From an uncultured Clostridia bacterium (GTDB lineage: Bacteria; Bacillota; Clostridia; Christensenellales; UBA1242): a stretch of DNA of 64,000 nt. A program made the position numbers and the translations under genes. Positions 56,527-64,000 of this stretch are shown here, piece by piece. The notes below the pieces were generated by a model. It worked only from the letters and a program-made list of their open reading frames with translations, made no database searches and was not told the DNA's origin. The stretch lies in assembly GCA_944362545.1 (NCBI GenBank), contig CALVTJ010000002.1, positions 100,134-164,133 on the forward strand, in the 5' to 3' direction. Position 1 is the stretch's first letter; the number at the start of each line of letters is the position of its first letter.

Positions 56527-57447
56527 TCAAATTCGTTTGCTGTTGTGGAAAACCCTCTTGTTTTTGTCGGCAATCATGTTTGAAATCTCTTCCATTGCCA
56601 AAAGGTTTGGTTTTCTTATATCAAAATTTTTTGGATTTTCTCTCAAATCTTTGCGCAACGTTGCCATATTCGCAAGGCGTATGTCTGTGTCGCAGTTGAT
56701 TTTGTAGATATGATGTTTTGTACATGCAGTGTGCAAAAGTTTTTCAGGTATTCCAACTGCTCCTTGCAGGTCACCACCATAGGCGTTTATTTGTTGAACA
56801 TATTGTTGTGGCACGCTGGATGCTCCATGAAGCACAAGCGGTGTGTTTGGAATTTCTTTTTCAATCTTTTTCAAGATGTCGAAGCGAAGTTTTTGCTCTC
56901 CGTGATATTTGTAAGCCCCATGGCTTGTGCCGATTGCCACTGCCAAGGTGTCGCAACAGGTTTTTTCCACAAATTCTTTTGCTTTTTGAGGGTCGGTGTA
57001 GATGTTTTTGTCGGCCCTGACAGTGTCTTCAATGCCAGCCAAAACGCCTAGTTCTGCCTCAACTGGAACACCTTTTTTGTGAGCGTAGTTTACCACTTTT
57101 TTTGTCAGTTTGACATTTTCATCAAATGGCAGTGCACTTCCATCAATCATGACACTGTCAAAACCTAAATCTATCGCCTTCTTGCAGACTTCAAAACTTT
57201 TTCCATGGTCCAAGTGCAAAAAGATAGGAAGTTTGTAGGTCTTTTTTGCACTGTCAAAGAGTGGTTTGACAAAATTTTCTCCCATATACTCAAGTGCACC
57301 TTCACTGACTGAAACGATGGCTGGAGACTGACTTTTTTGACAGCCTTCGCATATTGCTTTGAGTGTCTCCATATTTATAAAATTGTAGGCGCCAAGGCAA
57401 TAGCCATTTTTGTTGCAATCTTTAAAATAAAATTTCAATGTTTTCAT
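56527..57447 (-). CDS. fba: Class II fructose-bisphosphate aldolase
   Basis: This zinc-dependent aldolase splits fructose-1,6-bisphosphate in glycolysis. The 306-residue protein carries HLDHGKSFE (zinc histidine and catalytic aspartate), EAELGVLAG, AIGTSHGAYK, LHGASSVP and INCDTDIRLA, all standard class II motifs. The start is the ATG at 57447, eight bases after AGGGG; a TTG just before is less likely. radC copy 2 follows in the same operon, an unusual pairing of glycolysis with a DNA-associated protein. The promoter overlaps that of the divergent lipoprotein gene. Confidence 0.95.
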   Translation of the reverse strand: MKTLKFYFKDCNKNGYCLGAYNFINMETLKAICEGCQKSQSPAIVSVSEGALEYMGENFVKPLFDSAKKTYKLPIFLHLDHGKSFEVCKKAIDLGFDSVMIDGSALPFDENVKLTKKVVNYAHKKGVPVEAELGVLAGIEDTVRADKNIYTDPQKAKEFVEKTCCDTLAVAIGTSHGAYKYHGEQKLRFDILKKIEKEIPNTPLVLHGASSVPQQYVQQINAYGGDLQGAVGIPEKLLHTACTKHHIYKINCDTDIRLANMATLRKDLRENPKNFDIRKPNLLAMEEISNMIADKNKRVFHNSKRI

Positions 57448-57471
57448 CAATAAAACCCCTTTTTCAACATT

Positions 57472-57499
57472 ATTTTAACACATTTTTCAATTTAAACAA
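57472..57499 (-). promoter_or_regulatory. Promoter of the fba-radC operon
   Basis: On the minus strand TTGTTT, 16 bases, TAAAAT with a TGT extension. The leader carries AGGGG. Confidence 0.5.
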
Positions 57500-57514
57500 A
57501 CATATTGATAGAAT
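57486..57514 (+). promoter_or_regulatory. Promoter of the lipoprotein gene at 57540
   Basis: TTCAAT, 17 bases, TAGAAT with a TGA extension. It overlaps the divergent fba promoter, so the two may compete. Confidence 0.45.
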
Positions 57515-57539
57515 AAGAAAAAATTTTTGTGAGGTGAAA

Positions 57540-58208
57540 ATGAAAAAGAAATTGTTGCTCGGTCTTATGCTTATCTGCGTGGGATTTTCATGTCTTGCGT
57601 GTGGGACAACCACCAAGGGCTTGGTGATGGACAACATGTCAGAGATGACAAAGGTCTATTATTTCGGAGAAAATGAAGATTTTTATTGCTCGCTTTCATC
57701 TGGGCAAAGAGAAAAAGAATATTCCATGGATGGAAAGCATAGGGGAGAAGAAAATTTTGCGCTTTTGAGTCTAAATCTTTCAGAATCAGTCTCCAGCCAA
57801 CTTGTCAAGGCAACAGTCATCATTGATGGTCAGTCAAGTGAAGTGGAATTGGAAATAAATTCAATAAGCAGTGCTTATCTTGTGGATTTGGAAAGAGAAC
57901 TTTCTGGCAGTGAAACCATTGAAGTGGTATATGATGGTCAAAGTTTGATATTAGAAAATCTGTCCAAGGATTTTGCGGTGAATTATCAACAGGCTTTGGA
58001 TATTGCTTGCAGTGAAATGGAAGACAAAATTGTGGAGAAAAGATCCTTCAACAATTTAAACGCCGAATGTTATCTTCGTGTGCTGGATAAAAAGGCGAAT
58101 GATTTTGACAATGTCTTTTGGTGTTTTTCTGTGCTCAACTGTGACAATGAAAATTATTCAATAATTATCTCCACTGTTGATGGCTCAGTTTTGGCAAAAT
58201 CTGAATAA
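57540..58208 (+). CDS. Predicted lipoprotein with a PepSY-like C-terminus
   Basis: A 222-residue secreted protein. The signal peptide (KKKLLLGLMLICVGFSCLAC) ends in a possible lipobox, although its -3 position is not ideal. The middle looks like a beta domain. The C-terminal 70 residues (QQALDIACSEMED... FWCFSVLNCDNENYSIIISTVDGSVLAKSE) have the layout of a PepSY-type segment: a helix starting AxxIA, then a strand and a final strand ending in D-G-x-V. PepSY domains often inhibit peptidases or bind wall-associated proteins. GAGG lies five bases before the ATG. The function remains open. Confidence 0.68.
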   Translation: MKKKLLLGLMLICVGFSCLACGTTTKGLVMDNMSEMTKVYYFGENEDFYCSLSSGQREKEYSMDGKHRGEENFALLSLNLSESVSSQLVKATVIIDGQSSEVELEINSISSAYLVDLERELSGSETIEVVYDGQSLILENLSKDFAVNYQQALDIACSEMEDKIVEKRSFNNLNAECYLRVLDKKANDFDNVFWCFSVLNCDNENYSIIISTVDGSVLAKSE

Positions 58209-58287
58209 AATTTTGATATGCCGTTTCAATTTTTTCAACATTTTGTTAAAAAGTACATTATGAAAAAATGAAATAAAATTATAAGAA

Positions 58288-58361
58288 AAAAAATAGTGAA
58301 AAAGGTTCTAGGCTTTGGGATTGACAAAAAGGATAGCGGAACAATTTTATCACTATTTTTT
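58288..58361 (+). terminator. Long hairpin terminator after the lipoprotein gene
   Basis: AAAAAATAGTGA (58288-58299) and TCACTATTTTTT (58350-58361) are perfect complements around a 50-base loop. An inner GGATAGCGG could compete for the second arm. The sequence shares parts with the terminator at 55676-55720. Confidence 0.6.
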
Positions 58362-58406
58362 GTTTAATCATTTTATAAAATTTGCGTGAAAAAGTTTATT
58401 TTAATT

Positions 58407-58434
58407 TTGAAAATTTGGAGATGTTTGTTATAAT
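58407..58434 (+). promoter_or_regulatory. hflX promoter, nearly leaderless
   Basis: TTGAAA, 16 bases, TATAAT with a TGT extension. Nine bases remain to the ATG at 58444. Confidence 0.6.
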
Positions 58435-58443
58435 TTGAGTATT

Positions 58444-59529
58444 ATGAAACAAAAAATGCATCAAACTCAAGAAGAAAAAACAGAAAAGGCAATCATTTTT
58501 TGTCCTGTCGACAAAGACACTGACAAGGATTATCAGTTTGCTGAAATCAGCAGATTGTGTTTTTCTGCGGGGATGGAAGTGGTCAAAATTTTCAGTCAAA
58601 GCAAGGATGCTTTCAATCGACGAACAATCATGGGCAGTGGAAAGGTTGAAGAAGTAAAAAACTTTTTGAAAGAAAACCCATGTGATGTTTTGGTGGTTGA
58701 TTTTCAAATGACAGGGGCACAACTTCGCAATCTTTCGGATGAACTTGATATCAAAGTGCTTGACAGAATTTTGCTTATCATCGATATTTTTGCTCTTAAT
58801 GCAAAATCAAGCGAGGGTAAGATTGAGGTCAAACTTGCACAAAACAGATATCTTCTCACACGACTTTCTTCTTTGCAGGGAAGTCAAGGCAGATTTGGTG
58901 GAAAAGGTGCTGGTATGCGTGGACCTGGTGAAACCAAAATTGAATTAGACAGGCGAAAACTTGAAAAAGAAATTTTGACACTTCAAAATGAAATTGAAAA
59001 AATCAAAAATGCTCGACGCCAAAACAAACTCTTGCGTGAAAAAAACGGAATCAAGTCCGTTGTTTTGGGTGGTTATACAAATGCCGGCAAAAGTTCTATC
59101 TTCAACCTTTTAACAAGAGAAAACATCTATGCGGATGACAAACTTTTTGCCACGCTTGACACGACCAGCCGAAGATTGTTTTTGGGAGATGGAAAGTTTT
59201 GCCTTTTAACAGACACAGTGGGATTTATCAGCAAACTTCCACATGAACTTGTTGAAAGTTTTTCTGCCACACTTGAAGAAGTGAAAAATGCCGATTTAAT
59301 TTTGCATGTTGTGGATGTTTCAGATGAGTTTTACAAGAAGAACATTGTAATCACAAACAACATCTTAAACGACCTTGGTGCGACTGACAAGCGAATTGTC
59401 ATTTTAAACAAAAGTGATTTGCTTAAAAAACCTGTTGAAATTGAGAAAAATCAAATTTTGTTTTCTGTTAAGAAAAAAGAAAATGCTGACAAACTCAAAG
59501 AGATTATCAGCAAAGTGCTTTATGAATGA
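58444..59529 (+). CDS. hflX: Ribosome-associated GTPase HflX
   Basis: HflX splits stalled or hibernating 70S ribosomes. The 361-residue protein has the family's N-terminal domain (FNRRTIMGSGKVEEVKNF, FQMTGAQLRNL), the conserved glycine-rich linker GGKGAGMRGPGETKIELDRR, and a GTPase domain with GGYTNAGKSS (G1, near 209), DTVGFISKLP (G3) and NKSDLL (G4). The C-terminal tail beyond the GTPase domain is short. The ATG at 58444 fits the promoter; it has no ribosome binding site. It ends before a bidirectional terminator. Confidence 0.95.
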   Translation: MKQKMHQTQEEKTEKAIIFCPVDKDTDKDYQFAEISRLCFSAGMEVVKIFSQSKDAFNRRTIMGSGKVEEVKNFLKENPCDVLVVDFQMTGAQLRNLSDELDIKVLDRILLIIDIFALNAKSSEGKIEVKLAQNRYLLTRLSSLQGSQGRFGGKGAGMRGPGETKIELDRRKLEKEILTLQNEIEKIKNARRQNKLLREKNGIKSVVLGGYTNAGKSSIFNLLTRENIYADDKLFATLDTTSRRLFLGDGKFCLLTDTVGFISKLPHELVESFSATLEEVKNADLILHVVDVSDEFYKKNIVITNNILNDLGATDKRIVILNKSDLLKKPVEIEKNQILFSVKKKENADKLKEIISKVLYE

Positions 59530-59564
59530 TTGCTTTTCAAGGATGTTGATTTTGACAAAATGTT

Positions 59565-59594
59565 AAAAAACTGCACATACGTTTGCAGTTTTTT
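59565..59594. terminator. Bidirectional terminator between hflX and the DUF1858 gene
   Basis: AAAAAACTGCA and TGCAGTTTTTT form an 11-bp stem with an 8-base loop. The arms are the same as at 14781-14811. Confidence 0.8.
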
Positions 59595-59609
59595 GATATT
59601 TATGTTTTG

Positions 59610-59822
59610 TTATTTGACATTTTCATTGAGTTTCTTAAGCAAGAAATCTACATCAACACCATGGACAGCGCTTGCTTCTTCTATTGTTTCCATTTGGCTG
59701 ACAGGGCAGGAGATGCAGTGCATGCCAAAGCCTAAAAATATTTCCGCCAAGTTTTCATCAATCGCAAGAGTCTCTCCGATTGTCATGTCTTTTGTGATGG
59801 TCTTTTTTGTTTTCTTTTTCAT
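59610..59822 (-). CDS. DUF1858 domain protein
   Basis: A 70-residue protein. After a lysine-rich start it reads ITKDMTIGETLAIDENLAEIFLGFGMHCISCPVSQMETIEEASAVHGVD, which is the DUF1858 pattern: a helical hairpin around a conserved CxxC pair. Small proteins of this type occur widely in anaerobes and may carry a metal or redox cysteine pair; the function is not proven. The ATG at 59822 is chosen because GGAG lies at a good distance upstream. An extended -10 (TGCTAAAAT on the minus strand) lies further up. Confidence 0.85.
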   Translation of the reverse strand: MKKKTKKTITKDMTIGETLAIDENLAEIFLGFGMHCISCPVSQMETIEEASAVHGVDVDFLLKKLNENVK

Positions 59823-59989
59823 GTTTTTACTCCTATTGCACATATATTTTAGCATACAGTGGGAAAGTTGTCAAAGATTTTGTGCTGTCATTTTATGTCT
59901 TGTGGGGAAGGTAAAGTTGCCTTGGAAAAAGTTTGGAAAAGATTTCTATTTTGCGCTTTTGTTGCATAAATAACATTAAGGAGTTTGAT

Positions 59990-60646
59990 GTGGAAAATAT
60001 CTCAAAAATTGTTTTGTCACAAGCAAGCGGAGAAAAAATAGGATATGTGTTGGATGTGGTGATTGATTTTCAAACCTTTCAAATTACAGGATATTATGTG
60101 GTGGAAGAGGAAACAGAGAATGAATTGTTTTTGAAAAGTTCGGACATTGTTGCTGTGTCAGAATTTGTGGTGGTGATTGATGATGAAGCAAACCTTGAAT
60201 TTTCGCCCGTTCGCACAAAAACTTTGATTGGCAGATGTGTTTTTGATGACAAGGGAGTGTTTTTTGGACATGTCATAGGCATGGAATTTCACAGGAATAA
60301 ATTGGTAAAAATATTAACTGATAGATGTGAAATCTTGACCAAACAGGTTGCAAAAATTTCCAACGATATTGTTTTTGTACAGTTTAAGAAAAAACGTAAG
60401 GACGTTCAAAAAAGAACATTTCCAAAAGTATCAAGCGAAAATGTGGTGACTATTCAAAGTTTGCAAAAACCAGAGAAGGTGACACTTGCGACCTCTTTTT
60501 ATGTTGGAAAGGTTGTGAGTGAGGACATCATTGGCTATAACAGCGAAAGGATAATCTCAAAAGGACAGATTATCTCTCGAAGTGTGGTTGATAAAGCAAA
60601 AAAGCATAATAGATTAAATCAACTCTTTTTTGCAATAAAAAGATAA
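59990..60646 (+). CDS. PRC-barrel domain protein
   Basis: A 218-residue soluble protein. Two PRC-barrel-like units can be seen: KIGYVLDVVIDFQTFQITGYYVVEE near 17-40 and GRCVFDDKGVFFGHVIGMEFHRNKLVKIL near 83-112. A basic segment (KKKRKDVQKR) and a C-terminal part with GYNSERIISKGQIISRSVVDKAKKHN follow. PRC barrels in small Bacillota proteins (YlmC/YmxH type) are linked to sporulation and to RNA processing, but no exact role can be given. The GTG at 59990 lies six bases after AAGGAG, which decides the start. Confidence 0.75.
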   Translation: MENISKIVLSQASGEKIGYVLDVVIDFQTFQITGYYVVEEETENELFLKSSDIVAVSEFVVVIDDEANLEFSPVRTKTLIGRCVFDDKGVFFGHVIGMEFHRNKLVKILTDRCEILTKQVAKISNDIVFVQFKKKRKDVQKRTFPKVSSENVVTIQSLQKPEKVTLATSFYVGKVVSEDIIGYNSERIISKGQIISRSVVDKAKKHNRLNQLFFAIKR

Positions 60647-61025
60647 AATCAAAAAATAATTAAAAAATATTAAAAAATGCATTAAAATTTAATTTTTTTT
60701 GCATTATTTTGATTTATTTTTGCATTTTTCGTGTTTTTTATATTTATTTTTCTCGTTGTTTTTATCATTGTTATTATGGTATTGTTGTCAATATTTTAAT
60801 AAAAATAGATTATTTTTTTTCTTTTTCCTTTCAATTTTTTTGAAAAAATTGTGAGAAAAAAATATATTTTATATATTTATATGAATTTTTATTTGTTTTT
60901 TGTTTGTATTTTTGATGTCATTTGTAGTATCATAATAACAGATTGAAGTGTGCCTAGTTTTTTCTGGAAAGTGTTATGTTAAGCGTTGGTGTGCTTCTTT
61001 GAAATCTTTGAGCGGGAAGGAAATT
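60647..61025. other. AT-rich intergenic stretch and leader before the VirB4-like gene
   Basis: The first 250 bases are nearly pure A/T. They include a weak hairpin (AATGCA at 60676 with TGCATT at 60700) that may end the PRC-barrel transcript. A possible promoter is TTGTAT at 60904 with TATCAT at 60928. The remaining 90 bases have normal composition and form a leader that I cannot assign to a known riboswitch. Confidence 0.4.
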
Positions 61026-63731
61026 ATGGTTAGAGTTATTCCAAGGAAAACAAAAGTTAAATCGGAGTTTGTCCGAGGTGTGACAGGTCTTGATATTGCA
61101 CTGGGGATTGTTTTTGTTGCGATCGCCATTATTTTGTTTTTGGCAAACTTTGAACTTCACATTTGGATTGCTATAGCATGGGTCATCATTTCAATTGCGA
61201 TGTTTTTGAAACTTGCCGATGACACACGCTTTTACAACACTCTTGTCTTTTTGATTCGCTATTCTATGCAGAAGAAAAAATTTAGCAAGGGCGATGGCGA
61301 AAAGAAAAAGTCTGACATCAACGAAATGATTGCATATGAGGGCATCTATCAGGACAGATTTATAAGTTTTGGCGAATACTATGCACAGGTCTTGGAAATT
61401 CAGCCAATGTTTTTTACTCTCTTGACAGAATATTATCAAGACAATGTCATCGAAAGTTTTGCAAATGCCTTGAGAAGAATTGCTGCTGACCAAACTTGTT
61501 CGATTATCAAAATCAGCAAACCTATGATTTTGGATAACTATATACATAATGAAAATCATAAATATGATGTGCTTTACGACATGCAATATGATGGACAAAT
61601 CACACAGGCCGAAATTGATGCGCGTGCGCCAATTTTTGAAGAGCGTGTGTCACTCTATGAATTTATGAATCGCCAGTCCAAAATTTTTAAAGATCACTTC
61701 TATGTTGTGGTTTATGGCAAGGATATGGAAATTTTGGAAAATACCACAAATGGTATGATAAATGCTATGGCTTCTTCGCTCAATCCAATCATTGCCACTA
61801 AACTTCAAGGGACAGATCTTGTTGTATTCTTGAAAGCAAACTTGACAAAAGATTTGGATGAACGTGATCTGGAAATCATTCCAATGGCTGATTACATATC
61901 ATGGGCAACGCCAAACAAAATCAAATTCAACATTGCAAGATATTTTTTGGATGACCAATGCTATCGCTGTTTCAGTTTGACTGACTATCCTTTGCAGGTG
62001 GGGAATGCTTGGGGGGCGCAGTTCTTCCTTTTGGACAGAACAAAAACTGTGATGAAGTTTACACCGATGCCAAAATATGATTCCGAAAAACAGATTGACC
62101 GTGCTATTATGGAAATGGAATCAAAACTTGCAAGGTCAGGTAGAAGCTCGACACAGATTGAACTTCAAACTCACCTTCAAACTTTGAGAGATTTGTTGGC
62201 TTCTCTTAAAAACAACAACCAGCAACTCTTCAATGTCAACACTTATATTGTTGCCGAAGATGCTGCAAAAAAGGATGTTAGGGCAATGTTGAAACAACAG
62301 GGTTTTAAATATTCTGAGTTGTTTTCTCGTCAAATCGATGGTTTTATTTCATCAAATATTTCTAAGCGCGATATCTTTAAAAATAACATGAGGGGAATCC
62401 CAACTTCTACGCTTGCTGCCACATTCCCGTTCATCTCAAACGCATTGCAAGATAAAAATGGAATTTATTTGGGAGATAATGAGTATCCAGTGTTTGTTGA
62501 CTTTTTTAAGCGTGACCGAGAAAGAGTTAACTCCAATATGATGGTTATTGGAAAATCTGGTTCTGGAAAAAGTTATGCTACAAAAACACTTTTGACAAAC
62601 CTTGCCGCTGACAACTGCAAAATTTTTATTTTGGACCCGGAAAATGAATATCAAGATTTGACAAGAAATCTGGGTGGTAAATTTATTGATGTTGGTTCTT
62701 CCACTCACGGAATTATCAATCCGTTCCATGTTATTTCATCGTTGGAGGCATCAGAAGATGATGAAGATGAAGAGGATGAGGAGGAAGAATATGATGCTTT
62801 TGGCAGGAAGATTGTTAAACAGAAAATAATTGAAAAGAAGATTGATGACTCCTTCCCTCAACACTTGCAGTTTTTGGAACAGTTTTTTAGGGTTATTTTG
62901 GAGGGTATCAACGCGGATGCGTTTGAAGTGCTAAATTCGCTTATCATTGATATGTATAAAGAGAAACACATCGATTACAAGACCGATTTGGCGAGGTTGA
63001 AACCGGAAGATTATCCAACATTTGATGATTTGTATAATTTGATTTTGAAGAGAATTAAAACAGCAAGGGATGACTTTTCTCTTCGAAACCTTATGACCGT
63101 GGAAACTTATATCAAAAAGTTTGCCGCCGGCGGAAGAAACAGTGCTCTCTGGAATGGTCCAACTTCCATTGAAACAAACGAAAATTTTGTCACATTCAAC
63201 TTTCAATCTTTGGTTGCTGGAAACAACCCAACTATCACAAACGCACAGATGCTTTTGGTGTTTAGATATCTTAACAATGAAATCATTAACAACAAGGACT
63301 TTAACAAAAAATATCGCAAGAACAGGAAGATTATTGTTGCGGTCGATGAAGCGCACATCTTCATCAATCCAAAATATCCAATCGCTTTGGACTTTATGGC
63401 GCAGATGGCAAAGCGTATCAGAAAGTATGGTGGTATGCTTATCATCATCACGCAGAACATTTCCGACTTTGTGGGAACAGAAGAAATCAGACGTCAATCA
63501 ACGGCGGTTATCAACGCGTGTCAATATTCTCTAATCTTCTCGTTAGCGCCCGCGGATATCAATGACCTTGTCAACCTTTATGAAAAGTCTGGCGGTATCA
63601 ATGAAGAAGAGCAAAACTCCATTGTCACAGCCGGCATTGGACAGGCGTTTTTAATAACAAGTCCTACTGCTCGAACAACGGTGCAAATTGTGGCACAGGA
63701 CTATGTGAAACAACTTTTTGAAGGAAGATAA
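61026..63731 (+). CDS. VirB4/TraC-like ATPase with an N-terminal two-helix membrane domain
   Basis: A 901-residue protein of the type IV secretion/conjugation ATPase class. Two membrane helices at about 20-62 resemble the PrgI/TcpE-type membrane proteins that are normally separate subunits. A VirB4 N-terminal domain follows. The C-terminal motor has Walker A IGKSGSGKS near 509, LDPENEYQDL, Walker B IIVAVDEAHIF near 770 and IIITQNISDF. Between them lies a highly acidic insert (DDEDEEDEEEEYD near 577). VirB4 motors energise protein or DNA transfer through the envelope. No relaxase, coupling protein or pilin gene is next to it, so it may be a chromosomal secretion motor. AAGGA before the ATG at 61026 sets the start. 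Confidence 0.85.
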   Translation: MVRVIPRKTKVKSEFVRGVTGLDIALGIVFVAIAIILFLANFELHIWIAIAWVIISIAMFLKLADDTRFYNTLVFLIRYSMQKKKFSKGDGEKKKSDINEMIAYEGIYQDRFISFGEYYAQVLEIQPMFFTLLTEYYQDNVIESFANALRRIAADQTCSIIKISKPMILDNYIHNENHKYDVLYDMQYDGQITQAEIDARAPIFEERVSLYEFMNRQSKIFKDHFYVVVYGKDMEILENTTNGMINAMASSLNPIIATKLQGTDLVVFLKANLTKDLDERDLEIIPMADYISWATPNKIKFNIARYFLDDQCYRCFSLTDYPLQVGNAWGAQFFLLDRTKTVMKFTPMPKYDSEKQIDRAIMEMESKLARSGRSSTQIELQTHLQTLRDLLASLKNNNQQLFNVNTYIVAEDAAKKDVRAMLKQQGFKYSELFSRQIDGFISSNISKRDIFKNNMRGIPTSTLAATFPFISNALQDKNGIYLGDNEYPVFVDFFKRDRERVNSNMMVIGKSGSGKSYATKTLLTNLAADNCKIFILDPENEYQDLTRNLGGKFIDVGSSTHGIINPFHVISSLEASEDDEDEEDEEEEYDAFGRKIVKQKIIEKKIDDSFPQHLQFLEQFFRVILEGINADAFEVLNSLIIDMYKEKHIDYKTDLARLKPEDYPTFDDLYNLILKRIKTARDDFSLRNLMTVETYIKKFAAGGRNSALWNGPTSIETNENFVTFNFQSLVAGNNPTITNAQMLLVFRYLNNEIINNKDFNKKYRKNRKIIVAVDEAHIFINPKYPIALDFMAQMAKRIRKYGGMLIIITQNISDFVGTEEIRRQSTAVINACQYSLIFSLAPADINDLVNLYEKSGGINEEEQNSIVTAGIGQAFLITSPTARTTVQIVAQDYVKQLFEGR

Positions 63732-63811
63732 TATTCAATATTTTTGCTTTTAAAATTGTTCAAAACAGGTTGCTTTAAAAGAAAAATCTCGTTTGAGTTA
63801 AAAGGAAATCT

Positions 63812-64000
63812 ATGACAAAAGTTTTTAGAAACATCTTTATATCTTTGATTGGTGTGTTTGCATTTTTGTTTGCAGGTTTCTTTTTTGTTGGCTGTGGCGT
63901 TGATTACAGCAAAATTTCGCTCACTTGCGACAAACCAAGCATTGAACTTGATGTAGGAGAAAGTGAAGATATAACCTTTACAATTGAAGGCTTTCAAAGG
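63812..64000 (+). CDS. Lipoprotein with Ig-like start, cut by the window edge
   Basis: The first 63 codons run off the right edge without a stop. The signal peptide (KVFRNIFISLIGVFAFLFAG) is followed by a lipobox (FVGC). The mature part begins DYSKISLTCDKPSIELDVGESEDITFTI, the pattern of a BIG2/Ig-like surface domain. It resembles the first residues after the lipobox of the giant protein (NKVSLSVSETEVTLY), so this could be another large surface lipoprotein. AAGG lies before the ATG. It follows the VirB4-like gene by 80 bases, so the two may be connected. Confidence 0.75.
   Translation, partial: MTKVFRNIFISLIGVFAFLFAGFFFVGCGVDYSKISLTCDKPSIELDVGESEDITFTIEGFQR

Noticed and set aside
60940..61025. 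Riboswitch in the leader of the VirB4-like gene
   Set aside because: The leader has normal composition but no recognisable riboswitch core or terminator/antiterminator pair.
61026..63731. Integrative conjugative element around the VirB4-like gene
   Set aside because: No integrase, relaxase, coupling protein or attachment site was seen within the window; the remaining flank is outside it.
1..64000. Alternative genetic code with UGA as tryptophan
   Set aside because: cysS, cca, mfd, hflX and others end at TGA just where their families end.
1..64000. tRNA, rRNA, CRISPR, insertion sequence or prophage genes
   Set aside because: No cloverleaf with a clear T-loop, no regular short repeats with spacers, and no transposase or phage protein was recognised.

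Overview
The window looks like chromosomal DNA from an uncultivated, spore-former-like low-GC Bacillota (Clostridia-type, probably a gut lineage). The evidence is the housekeeping gene set, low GC, a Bacillota-style TAAGGAGG ribosome binding site, and sporulation-type genes (SpoIIID, SpoVB, an M23 peptidase like SpoIIQ, a glmU-pth-mfd locus). UGA is a stop codon in many genes, so the standard genetic code applies. I saw no rRNA, tRNA, CRISPR array, insertion sequence or prophage.

Layout. 1-8.8 kb: end of a ComF-type gene, recD2, a MarR regulator with cysS, a P-type cation ATPase and a CCA-type tRNA nucleotidyltransferase. 8.9-16 kb: envelope proteins (VanW family, TVP38/DedA family, SpoVB-like flippase, DUF421-DUF4363 pair, an unknown type I membrane protein) and a 54-residue LysM protein. 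16-27 kb: a degenerate GlmU-like gene with pth and mfd, a SurA/PrsA-like lipoprotein, a lysylphosphatidylglycerol-synthase-type membrane protein, small exported proteins, the M23 peptidase, acyl carrier protein and SpoIIID. 27.4-47.2 kb: one 6606-codon gene for a giant lipoprotein with beta-helix/GLUG-like repeats, coupled to a radC gene. 48-57 kb: a divergent pair of winged-helix membrane proteins, a beta-helix lipoprotein whose promoter contains a C10 tract, uvrB, uvrA, an MBL-fold protein, a second radC and fructose-bisphosphate aldolase. 57.5-64 kb: a lipoprotein, hflX, a DUF1858 protein, a PRC-barrel protein, a VirB4/TraC-like ATPase fused to a two-helix membrane domain, and the start of another lipoprotein.

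Three themes stand out. First, many genes have a good sigma-A promoter whose -10 box ends only 6-9 bases before the ATG, with no room for a ribosome binding site. Leaderless mRNAs therefore appear common here, while internal operon genes and some promoter-proximal genes use clear Shine-Dalgarno sites. Second, surface lipoproteins dominate, and one has a ten-cytosine run in the 17-base spacer between its -35 and -10 boxes, which is the classic layout of a phase-variable promoter. Third, DNA repair genes (recD2, mfd, uvrB, uvrA and two radC paralogues) are concentrated in the window.

All calls come from reading the sequence and recognising motifs. No database search or computation was run, and residue positions are approximate.
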